Below the pieces are notes generated by a model. It saw only the letters and a list, made by a program, of their open reading frames with translations, did no database searches and was not told the origin of the DNA. From Lyngbya sp. PCC 8106 (GTDB lineage Bacteria; Cyanobacteriota; Cyanobacteriia; Cyanobacteriales; Microcoleaceae): 64,000 nt of DNA. Positions 32,287 through 39,974 of this stretch are shown one piece after another (the stretch's first letter is position 1; every line of letters begins with the position of its first letter). Made by a program: the position numbers and the translations under genes. Where the stretch lies: positions 62,001 to 126,000 of the forward strand of contig NZ_AAVU01000006.1 in NCBI RefSeq assembly GCF_000169095.1. Direction: 5' to 3'.

Positions 32287-33555
32287 TTAAAACTCAGGAG
32301 GTAAATTCCCCGTCATCACATCCAGGGTGACATTTTGTCCGTTGCGGTTGACTTCAACTTGCAGCGAACTACCGACGGTTTGATTTTGAACAATTTGTTG
32401 AACCGCTTCGGATTTCCGCACCAATTTGCTATCAATTTTTTGAATCACATCTCCAGGTTGTAGTCCCGACTGTTCCGCCGGAGAACCGGGAACAATATTC
32501 ACAATCAAAACCCCTTCATCGCTAGCAATGGGAGACGTTAATTCTGGGTTCAGGCGGCGTTTGACCTCGTTCGAGAGTGTCACCATCTCAATTCCCAAAT
32601 AAGCGTGTTCTGCCCGACCTGTTGCGATTAACTGTTGGGCGATTTGTTGCGCTTTATTAATCGGAATGGCAAATCCTAAGCCTTGAGCGCCGCTAATAAT
32701 GGCGGTATTCATCCCAACCACTTCTCCTTCGGCGTTCAACAACGGGCCACCGGAGTTACCTGGGTTAATGGCGGCGTCTGTTTGAATAAAGCCAATGCGC
32801 TTATCGGGAACCCCGACATCGCTACTTGAGCGACCTGTCGCGCTAATAATTCCCACTGTAACCGAGTTATCCAAACCCAAAGGATTACCAATCGCGATCG
32901 CCCATTCTCCGGGGGCTAGCTGTTCAGAATCCCCGATGCGAACACTAGGTAGGTTATTGGCATCAATTTTAATCACAGCGACATCTGTTACCGAATCTGT
33001 CCCCAAAACCCGACCTTCAAACAAACGACCATCCTTGAGAACGACCTGAACTGTATCCGTATCCTCAACCACATGGCTATTGGTCAAAATATGACCTTCG
33101 GAGCTAATAATAAATCCTGATCCGGTGCCTTGTTCAGTGGGAGATTCGTCCGGGAGGTCACGCGGCCCTCCAAATCCAAAAAAGTCTTCGGGAAATTGCT
33201 CATCAAAGCGATCTAATCCTCGACGTCCGATCCGTCTAGAAGCGTTAATCCGCACGACCGCAGGCCCAACCTGTTCAACCGCAGAAACAATAAAGTTAGC
33301 GTTTGCCGTTTTGGGGAGGGGAATGGAAGGTTTTTGGGCAAACCAGGACGGTGAACTTGCTTGATCAGCATCTTTTTCTGTTTTTGGGGGAATCGGAACT
33401 TGAGTGATCGCCTCCTGAGTGCTGTCTTCTGAAGAGAGAAGGGTTTGGTTTTCTATCCACCGTTCGCCGAGTAAAGCACCTCCTGCCCCGGTGAGCAGAA
33501 GCACTAGATAGATTATGGGTTGCTTCCAAAAAACTTTTTCCGTTGTACCACTCAT
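32287..33555 (-). CDS. HtrA/Deg-family serine protease
   Basis: 422 residues. Periplasmic or thylakoid-lumen protease/chaperone of the DegQ/HhoA type. An N-terminal anchor or signal segment (about 12-30) precedes a variable linker with many Glu/Ser. The trypsin-like domain holds His in ILTNSHVVED, Asp in VTDVAVIKID and Ser in NPGNSGGPLLN. One PDZ domain (about 320-415; IVPGSPAEQSGLQPGDVIQKI) closes it. Cyanobacteria have three Deg proteases (HtrA, HhoA, HhoB); I cannot tell which this is. Likely in an operon with def. Confidence 0.93.
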   Translation of the reverse strand: MSGTTEKVFWKQPIIYLVLLLTGAGGALLGERWIENQTLLSSEDSTQEAITQVPIPPKTEKDADQASSPSWFAQKPSIPLPKTANANFIVSAVEQVGPAVVRINASRRIGRRGLDRFDEQFPEDFFGFGGPRDLPDESPTEQGTGSGFIISSEGHILTNSHVVEDTDTVQVVLKDGRLFEGRVLGTDSVTDVAVIKIDANNLPSVRIGDSEQLAPGEWAIAIGNPLGLDNSVTVGIISATGRSSSDVGVPDKRIGFIQTDAAINPGNSGGPLLNAEGEVVGMNTAIISGAQGLGFAIPINKAQQIAQQLIATGRAEHAYLGIEMVTLSNEVKRRLNPELTSPIASDEGVLIVNIVPGSPAEQSGLQPGDVIQKIDSKLVRKSEAVQQIVQNQTVGSSLQVEVNRNGQNVTLDVMTGNLPPEF

Positions 33556-34083
33556 CGCCAGATTGTCCGGTTGACTAATAGGATTCTTACAGGTTTCGGG
33601 TTTTCCCGAAGTTTAGATCGTTTGAACCATTTTCAAGGAACAGGTGTTCAATTGCTTCTCTCAACTGTAACATTATCGATGCTGGAACCAGCAGTTTTTC
33701 CGGTTCTAGTTTTGATCGGGAGACGGTTGACTCGATGATCGCAGGAGATTCCCCAGCCTCGTCCTGAACAAACGGTCGGGTCGGTTTCTGTTTCTTTCGG
33801 TTGCCAATTCCTGAGGGGCTGTCTGCGTGGGTTTCTCAGTCAATCCCAGATGCTCTCGTGGAGTCTCCTTACTCTATTTAGATGATCGCGATGAAAAGAT
33901 TCGTTAAACTTGTAATCTAGGCATGATTGAAGTGGATGGACGCATTTCCCGTTGAAAATGGAAGCTCTGCTCTCTATAGGGCCGGGTAGTTCACACTGGT
34001 ATTGTTTGTAGGCTCGAATGTCAGCTTGTGTACGGGTCTATTGTCCCACAGTGTCTCAACTCTATTAAAATCGGAAGTCAGCA
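33556..34083. other. Long leader/intergenic region before dnaA
   Basis: No gene is seen in these 528 nt, and no TTATCCACA-type DnaA-box cluster, so it is not an obvious replication origin. Its only recognisable structure is the orphan IS605 right-end-like block at 33951-33994, annotated separately. Small ORFs here are not convincing. Confidence 0.5.
33951..33994 (+). ncRNA. Orphan IS605 right-end / omega-RNA-like scaffold
   Basis: The 44 nt from GTTGAAAATGG through GGAAGCTC to GTAGTTCAC align end to end, without gaps, with the right end of the first tnpB element (11469-11512); I count 31 of 44 identical. Substitutions in the stem still allow a bulged hairpin if G-U pairs are counted (CTCTGC...GGGCCGGG). 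No tnpB or left end is nearby. It lies 90 nt before the dnaA start in the sense orientation. It is either the remnant of an excised or decayed element, or a solo guide-RNA scaffold. Confidence 0.55.
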
Positions 34084-35442
34084 GTGGAAATTTCCCTTGA
34101 AAGTTTATGGCATCAGGTCTTAGACCGTCTCCAGGTACAACTAGGTGGGCCGACATTCGACACGTGGATCAAAACGGCGAGTGCGGAACGACTCGAAAAT
34201 CATTGTTTGGTAATTCGCACGCCTAATCCTTTTGCTCGTAATTGGTTGCAAAAACATTACAAGGAAATTATCGCGGAGGCGGCGCAAGATATTTTGGGCT
34301 ACCCGGTGGAAATTTACGTGACGACTGAAACCCAGATGACTCTCGATCAGGCAAAATCACAACGGGTTTGGCCGTCTACAGTGACTGAAACGCCCTCAAA
34401 TCAACGCCTAAAACCCCCTAATCTTAATTCTAAATATGTGTTTTCTCGGTTTGTGGTTGGGGCGAATAGTCGTTTAGCTCATGCTGCGGCGTTGGCGGTG
34501 GCGGAGTCTCCTGGACGAGAGTTTAATCCGTTATTTTTGTGTGGCGGTGTCGGGTTGGGCAAAACTCACTTGATGCAAGCGATTGGACATTATCGGATTG
34601 AAATTAATCCCGATGCTAAGGTGTTTTATGTTTCGACAGAAAAGTTTACGAATGATTTGATTGCTGCTATTCGCAAAGATAGTATGCAAAGTTTCCGCGA
34701 TCATTATCGGGCGGCTGATGTTTTGTTGGTCGATGATATTCAGTTTATTGAAGGGAAAGAATATACTCAAGAGGAATTTTTTCATACGTTTAATACGTTG
34801 CATGAAGCCGGAAAACAAGTGGTTCTCGCCTCTGACCGTCCTCCGAATCAAATTCCTCGTTTACAAGAACGGTTGTGTTCTCGCTTTTCGATGGGGTTAG
34901 TGGCTGATATTCAACCGCCTGACTTGGAAACTCGGATGGCTATTTTGCAGAAAAAAGCAGAGTATGAAAATGTTCGTCTTTCTGAAGGAGTGGTTGAATA
35001 TATTGCCAGTCGTTACACGTCTAATATTCGGGAACTGGAAGGGGCATTAATTCGGGCGGTTGCTTATACTTCGATTTCGGGTTTACCGATGACCGTCGAA
35101 AGTATTGCCCCCGTTTTGAGTCCGGCTGAACAGCCTCAAGAATCTTCCCCAGAAGCGGTGATTCAAATTGTTGCTGAAACGTTTAAAGTCTCTGTTGAGG
35201 ATTTGAAAGGGACGTCTAGACGGCGAGAAATTAGTCTGGCGCGTCAGGTTTCGATGTATTTGATGCGCCAACATACGGATTTGAGTTTGCCGAAAATTGG
35301 GGAATTATTTGGGGGAAAAGACCACACCACGGTCATGTATTCTTGTGAAAAAATTACTCAGTTACGCAATAAAGATTTAGAGTTAGCTCAAACTCTCCGA
35401 CAGTTAAGCGATCAGATTAATTACACCAGTCGCTATCATTAG
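34084..35442 (+). CDS. dnaA: Chromosomal replication initiator protein DnaA
   Basis: 452 residues. Start is GTG 34084 (MEISLESLWHQVLDRL). Domain I about 1-85; a Ser/Pro/Asn-rich linker; AAA+ domain III with Walker A GGVGLGKTHLM (about 155), Walker B VLLVDDIQF and the arginine finger region; domain IV with the DNA-binding signature GGKDHTTVMYSCEKI (about 420-434). It initiates replication at oriC, or in cyanobacteria may have additional roles since some species survive without it. Not accompanied by dnaN, as usual in cyanobacteria. Confidence 0.97.
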   Translation: MEISLESLWHQVLDRLQVQLGGPTFDTWIKTASAERLENHCLVIRTPNPFARNWLQKHYKEIIAEAAQDILGYPVEIYVTTETQMTLDQAKSQRVWPSTVTETPSNQRLKPPNLNSKYVFSRFVVGANSRLAHAAALAVAESPGREFNPLFLCGGVGLGKTHLMQAIGHYRIEINPDAKVFYVSTEKFTNDLIAAIRKDSMQSFRDHYRAADVLLVDDIQFIEGKEYTQEEFFHTFNTLHEAGKQVVLASDRPPNQIPRLQERLCSRFSMGLVADIQPPDLETRMAILQKKAEYENVRLSEGVVEYIASRYTSNIRELEGALIRAVAYTSISGLPMTVESIAPVLSPAEQPQESSPEAVIQIVAETFKVSVEDLKGTSRRREISLARQVSMYLMRQHTDLSLPKIGELFGGKDHTTVMYSCEKITQLRNKDLELAQTLRQLSDQINYTSRYH

Positions 35443-35665
35443 TACCACAAAGACAGGGAGCAGGCTTGTCTGTTGAACAAAAATTCAAGCGTAGTTGCGT
35501 GTTCACCCTGATACATTATATTCCATTTTACCTAAAATACCCCCAATTGTCAATCCTCCACACACTCGGTGTAGGGGTGGGTTCAGAGTCAATCGATCAT
35601 CTCTTATAGACAAATTCTATAAACCCGCCCCAGTTGATTTTTATCGGGGGAAATCTTCTCAAAAA

Positions 35666-36694
35666 CTACTGAGGAGGCTTCACTTCTAATATTCCTGAAG
35701 TCGAAAATACCACTTCAAATTGGGCAGCCGGGTCAGTCGAGGCGGCATCAGACTTCACTAATTGAGGCAGGGGTGTATTATTGACGTTGTTCTTTGCGAC
35801 TTGAGATTTGGCTTCGTATCCGATAATCTCACCCTCGCTATTGAGTTTCACCACATAAGCAGACTCTCCATCGACCGGAGATGTCCAAGTGGAGTCAATT
35901 TGATTATAAAGACTCTGGCTTAACTGGGTTGTATCGACTTCTGAAGATGCCGCTGCGGTCATTGTATCTTCTGTTGTTGTTGCTGTCTCGGGAGTTGATG
36001 CAGCGATTTCACTGTCTGGTGTTTCAGCAACGGGGTTAAGGGTATCCGGTTGAGTGGATGGGGTCGCTGCGGGGTCAGTGTCTACTGGGGGTTGAGTTGC
36101 CTCAACGCTGGGTGAAGACGTGACGGCGGGTAGCCCTGATGTGGGTGGGGTTGATGCTTCGGGGGGAGAAACGGTTGCATCGGCTGTCGGTGCGGTTGTT
36201 TCTATTTCTGTTTCTGGGGTTAGGGTTGAAGTTGTTGAACCTGCTGTGGGGTTTGTAACATCGGGTTGGGTCATGTCAATCTCAGAGTCCAGAGTCCCCA
36301 TAGTCGTGTCTGTCTCTGCTGTTGGGGTTGAGGTGGCAATATCGCTGTCTGTCTCTGGTGTTGGGGTTGAGGTGGCAATATCGCTGTCTGTCTCTGTTGT
36401 CGTTGTTACTGGGGTTTCAGTCTCTAGATCTTCAACAACAATGATGGGACTGGTTTCGGTTGATGTTGGGGTGAGTGATTCTATCTCTTCGCTTTCGCTG
36501 GCGATTTCTTCCGGTGAAGGACTTGCTAACAAAGAACCGATGAAGGTTGCGAATATGATGGCAACTAAAGCAACCAATGAGGAGGTTTTAACTGCGGGAG
36601 AGAGTTCGGAGGTGCCGATTGATTTCACTGGTGATAAATGACTTGAGTGTTGGGCTTCGGTCGGAGTTGAGGAGGATTCATATTTTGTCTGCAT
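35666..36694 (-). CDS. Thr/Ser/Pro-rich single-span membrane protein
   Basis: 342 residues. Cytoplasmic N-terminus (about 1-36), one membrane span (SSLVALVAIIFATFIGSLL, about 38-56), then about 180 residues of low-complexity Thr/Ser/Pro/Glu with short repeats (ETDSDIATSTPT twice in tandem). A folded-looking C-terminal part (about 250-342) reads LYNQIDSTWTSPVDGESAY and VVKLNSEGEIIGYEA, reminiscent of TonB-C-like envelope-anchored proteins. The family is not certain. Similar proteins are common near cysS in cyanobacteria as hypothetical proteins; I cannot state a function. A spacer across the periplasm is an inference. Confidence 0.75.
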   Translation of the reverse strand: MQTKYESSSTPTEAQHSSHLSPVKSIGTSELSPAVKTSSLVALVAIIFATFIGSLLASPSPEEIASESEEIESLTPTSTETSPIIVVEDLETETPVTTTTETDSDIATSTPTPETDSDIATSTPTAETDTTMGTLDSEIDMTQPDVTNPTAGSTTSTLTPETEIETTAPTADATVSPPEASTPPTSGLPAVTSSPSVEATQPPVDTDPAATPSTQPDTLNPVAETPDSEIAASTPETATTTEDTMTAAASSEVDTTQLSQSLYNQIDSTWTSPVDGESAYVVKLNSEGEIIGYEAKSQVAKNNVNNTPLPQLVKSDAASTDPAAQFEVVFSTSGILEVKPPQ

Positions 36695-37055
36695 ACTTAA
36701 TACCTCTGCTGTTATAACATAAGAATTGGATGATATTCTTACATATTTCCTGTCTCATTCTCATCTGTTTTTGGACAGGTATTCTAAAATTTTAATTTTT
36801 GATGTTCTGATTGTTTCTCAGATCGAGGATTGTTAAAGTTATCTATGATACAAATTAGGGCGACATGGCGATCGCGACGAACGCCATTCGAGATCGTTAA
36901 GATGCTTATATTTAGGCAATTTCGCTCTATTACTCGGGGTCTGGCTTTCCTGAAAGTTGACAAAAATCTACCCCTAGACTCTCTATGTTACAGATCAACT
37001 TTGTCTGTTTGACACTCGGCTTTGCCCAGATGACAATTTAAGGAATTATTTATCT
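36695..37055. other. Intergenic region, no recognised gene
   Basis: 361 nt, AT-rich. Several short frames on both strands lack ribosome sites and motifs. No repeat or clear promoter seen apart from a HIP1 octamer near 36869. Confidence 0.4.
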
Positions 37056-37238
37056 TTAATTTTTCCACAAACTAGCTTCGTGGGGAATGAAATCAGCAGA
37101 AATCATAGACATAGGCAGCATCGCAATCGGAAGTAATCCCATCGACCAAGAACTTAATACAATGATCACAACCAGACTGAGGCGATCACCCCGCTTCAAC
37201 TCAATTCGATAACACTTTAACTGTTCTTGAGTATTCAT
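37056..37238 (-). CDS. Small hypothetical membrane protein (60 residues)
   Basis: ATG 37236-37238 with GATTGAGG just upstream. The first 20 residues are polar/basic (MNTQEQLKCYRIELKRGDR), followed by a hydrophobic stretch (LVVIIVLSSWSMGLLPIAML) that would make one span. Not recognised. The single DnaA-box-like TTTTCCACA at 37061-37069 lies inside its 3' end. Could be real; small cyanobacterial single-span proteins of this form are common. Confidence 0.45.
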   Translation of the reverse strand: MNTQEQLKCYRIELKRGDRLSLVVIIVLSSWSMGLLPIAMLPMSMISADFIPHEASLWKN

Positions 37239-37352
37239 ACCTCAATCCCCTTACTGCTGTCAAATATGACTCTTTATTTAGTTTATCAATTTTTTGTAGC
37301 TTAGAATACAGAATTAAAAATCTGTTACAAAAGCTACTTTTTTAGAAAAGAA

Positions 37353-37377
37353 AGAGGCAGAAGTGATAACTGTCTCT
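37353..37377 (-). terminator. Probable terminator of cysS
   Basis: On the minus strand AGAGACAG pairs with CTGCCTCT (one G-U/mismatch) over a 9-nt loop and is followed by TTCTTTTCTAAA. Located 18 nt after the cysS stop. Confidence 0.45.
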
Positions 37378-37394
37378 CAACCCCTATCCTCAAC

Positions 37395-38840
37395 TCATCG
37401 ATGCCAGACTGTTTCTCCTCCCGGACGATCAATTAACGTAATTCCCGCTTCTTTTAAGCGATCGCGAATTTGATCACCTTCGGCATAATTTTTAGCTTTG
37501 CGGGCGGCGAGACGCTGTTGAATTAAGTCTTCGATCTCCTGATCGCTTAACCCTGAAGCTGTTGGTATTGAGGTATCTTCGGGTTTAACTTCCAACCCCA
37601 ATACTTCGGCGAGTTGTACCAAAGTCCACCAGGTTTGCTGGATCTGTGGAAGCGGAGTTTCGGTTTTGCCTTCGTGAGTGAGGATATTCCCTTCGGTGCG
37701 TAATTCCTTTGCCAGTTCAAATAAAACCGCCAAACCTCCTGGAGTGTTAAAATCGTCATCCATTGCGATTTGGAAGCGTTCAACGGCTTCTGAATGCAGA
37801 GCGGGCGGCAAATCGTTCTTATCCAGCCACCCCAATTTTTCACCGTGTTGAGATTTAAACAACAACCCTTCACAGAGGGTATTCCAACCGTTTTCGGCGG
37901 AAGTGATCGCATCCGGGGTAAAATCTAGAGGTTTACGATAATGAGCTTGAAACACAAACAAGCGAATTACCATCGGGTCAACCGTTTCCAGCAATTGGCG
38001 AATCGTGGTAAAATTGCCCAAAGATTTTGACATCTTTTCACCACCGACAGTTACAAACCCATTGTGCATCCAAAAACGAGCCAAAGGTTCACAGTTCGCC
38101 GCTTCTGACTGAGCAATTTCGTTTTCATGGTGAGGGAAAATTAAATCTCCACCGCCCCCGTGAATATCAATAGTTGCACCCAAGAGTTGTCGTACCATTG
38201 CCGAACATTCTATATGCCAACCTGGACGCCCTTCGCCCCAAGGAGACTTCCAAGCGGGTTCTCCGGGTTTTGAGGCTTTCCAAAGGGCAAAGTCAGAGGA
38301 ATGTTTCTTTTCCCCTTCAGCGCCTGAAACTCGCCCACTGGCGCCTGCTTGAAGTTGATCTTGTTTGCGCCCAGAGAGTTTACCGTATTCGGGAAATTTT
38401 TCTACACTGTAGAAAACATCGCCTTTGCTGGCGTAAGCATACCCTTTTTTTTCGAGTTGTTGAATGAGTTGATAAATTTCAGAAATATTATCAGTAGCGC
38501 GAGGATAAGCATCTGCATCTCGAATATTTAAACGCCGGAGATCTTCATAATAAGCTTCGATAAAGCGTTCAGATACAGCTTCCATTGAGGAGTTTTCTTT
38601 TTTTGCTCGGTTAAGAATTTTATCGTCAATATCCGTAAAGTTCTGCACGTATTGAACGGTATATCCTAACCATTCTAAATAACGGCGAACCACATCCCAA
38701 AAAATATAAGAACGGGCATGACCCAAATGGCAATAGTCATAAACTGTGACTCCGCAGCAATACATTTTAACGTGCTGGGGTTCTAGAGGAATAAAGGTTT
38801 CTTTAGTACGGGTTTGGGTGTTATAAATTTTAAGAGCCAT
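37395..38840 (-). CDS. cysS: Cysteinyl-tRNA synthetase
   Basis: 481 residues, class I synthetase. The zinc and cysteine-recognition Cys lies in MYCCGVTVYDYCHLGHARSY, whose HLGH is the HIGH equivalent; KMSKSLGN is the KMSKS loop (about 267). Also present are FTDIDDKILNRA, WHIECSAM and GGGGDLIFPHHENE, which coordinate zinc. The C-terminal anticodon domain is complete, ending WHR. Start ATG 38840. Essential; no anomalies. Confidence 0.97.
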   Translation of the reverse strand: MALKIYNTQTRTKETFIPLEPQHVKMYCCGVTVYDYCHLGHARSYIFWDVVRRYLEWLGYTVQYVQNFTDIDDKILNRAKKENSSMEAVSERFIEAYYEDLRRLNIRDADAYPRATDNISEIYQLIQQLEKKGYAYASKGDVFYSVEKFPEYGKLSGRKQDQLQAGASGRVSGAEGEKKHSSDFALWKASKPGEPAWKSPWGEGRPGWHIECSAMVRQLLGATIDIHGGGGDLIFPHHENEIAQSEAANCEPLARFWMHNGFVTVGGEKMSKSLGNFTTIRQLLETVDPMVIRLFVFQAHYRKPLDFTPDAITSAENGWNTLCEGLLFKSQHGEKLGWLDKNDLPPALHSEAVERFQIAMDDDFNTPGGLAVLFELAKELRTEGNILTHEGKTETPLPQIQQTWWTLVQLAEVLGLEVKPEDTSIPTASGLSDQEIEDLIQQRLAARKAKNYAEGDQIRDRLKEAGITLIDRPGGETVWHR

Positions 38841-38846
38841 TCTTTA

Positions 38847-38888
38847 CAGGGAATAGGGAATAGGGAATAGGGAACAGGGAATAGGGAA
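38847..38888. repeat. Heptanucleotide tandem repeat ((C/T)AGGGAA)
   Basis: Six heptamers from 38847: CAGGGAA, TAGGGAA three times, CAGGGAA, TAGGGAA. Another member of the cyanobacterial STRR class; it occupies the leader of cysS directly before its start. Confidence 0.9.
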
Positions 38889-39013
38889 CGCCGGATCAGG
38901 CAAGAGGTAAGAAGTAATTCTAAATTTCTGAACTCCTGTACGCGATCGCACTTACTTCTGACTTTTACTTTATTGTCTAATTTTTTTGAGGGCGCATTGC
39001 CATGCACTCCTAC

Positions 39014-39370
39014 TTATCTAGAATTATTTTTGAGCGGAACAGAGTTAAAAAAACAACTTCTAACTCCGGTATGACAAGCAATATCTCCGACTTGCTCGAT
39101 TTTGATTAACAATACATCTGCATCACAATCATAGTAGAGTTCTTTAACAATTTGAAGATGCCCGGATGTTGCCCCTTTGTGCCAAAGTTCAGCACGAGAA
39201 CGACTCCAATAGTGAACTTCTCCGGTTTCGAGGGTTTTTTTCAGGGCTGCGTGATTCATCCAGGCCATCATTAAAACCGTGTGATCGTGATAGTCTTGGG
39301 CAATGGCTGGAATTAAGCCTTGGTCGTTAAATTTTAGGGTTTCTATCCACAAATAATCTTGATTGATCAT
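39014..39370 (-). CDS. hisI: Phosphoribosyl-AMP cyclohydrolase
   Basis: 118 residues, stand-alone HisI that opens the ring of phosphoribosyl-AMP in histidine biosynthesis. Family motifs: VLMMAWMNHAAL, TGEVHYWSRSRAELWHKGATSGH, and the metal-binding DCDADVLLIKI with the later CHTG. The fused HisE domain found in many cyanobacterial HisIE proteins is absent after residue 110, so HisE should be encoded elsewhere. Start ATG 39370. Confidence 0.95.
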   Translation of the reverse strand: MINQDYLWIETLKFNDQGLIPAIAQDYHDHTVLMMAWMNHAALKKTLETGEVHYWSRSRAELWHKGATSGHLQIVKELYYDCDADVLLIKIEQVGDIACHTGVRSCFFNSVPLKNNSR

Positions 39371-39426
39371 CTTTTATTCAACAAAAGCAGCTCGAGGAGG
39401 AATGAGGAATGAGGGGTTAAAGTCAA

Positions 39427-39858
39427 TTAGCTTTGAGTGGCGATCGCTTTTTGCTGCATCGTTTTAAAGATGTTATAAAATCCGTTCGCGCGTGAGGGTG
39501 TGAGACTGGCTTGTAAGCCGGTTTCTTGAAGAAAGTCGGGGGCAATTTTTTCGATTTCTGCACTCTCAAGCCCATTTAAACCCCGAATTAATAGGGCAAC
39601 TAATCCTTTGGTGAGTTGGGAATCTGAGTCTCCTTGAAATTGCACTTTACCGTTTTCATCTAAATCGGCAATCACGTAAACTTGAGATACACAGCCGGAA
39701 ACTTTATTGTCTGGAATTTTAGCATCAGGCGGAAATTCGGACAATTTTTGGGCAAGTGTGATCAGTTGTTCGTAGCGCAGTTTATTGGAAGATGCACGTT
39801 TGAACCGTTGAACGATGCGATCAAGTGATGGCGGTAGGGGTGTTGCAGTTGATGACAT
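39427..39858 (-). CDS. sufE: SufE-family cysteine desulfuration protein
   Basis: 143 residues from ATG 39858 (MSSTATPLPPSLDRIV); an earlier ATG at 39882 is possible. Accepts persulfide sulfur from the SufS cysteine desulfurase for iron-sulfur assembly. The active Cys lies in KVSGCVSQVYV (about 55). RGLNGLESAEI and LTPSRANGFYNIF are usual SufE C-terminal motifs. In cyanobacteria SufE often stands apart from the suf operon, as here. Confidence 0.92.
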   Translation of the reverse strand: MSSTATPLPPSLDRIVQRFKRASSNKLRYEQLITLAQKLSEFPPDAKIPDNKVSGCVSQVYVIADLDENGKVQFQGDSDSQLTKGLVALLIRGLNGLESAEIEKIAPDFLQETGLQASLTPSRANGFYNIFKTMQQKAIATQS

Positions 39859-39974
39859 GATAGGCAATAAAATAGACCTCATCTATTCTCAGTCTAACTG
39901 AAAGCGGGGACGGGGACGGTAGGAAATTGCACGAATTGTCCGAAAAAAAGATGCACTCGCAGGGTCGGGAGAGT

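Noticed and set aside
36120..36641. 173-codon Val/Gly/Ser-rich plus-strand frame
   Set aside because: Complement of the low-complexity Thr/Pro/Glu region of the minus-strand membrane protein.
33556..37069. Replication origin around dnaA
   Set aside because: No cluster of DnaA boxes was found; only one TTTTCCACA, at 37061-37069, which is expected by chance.
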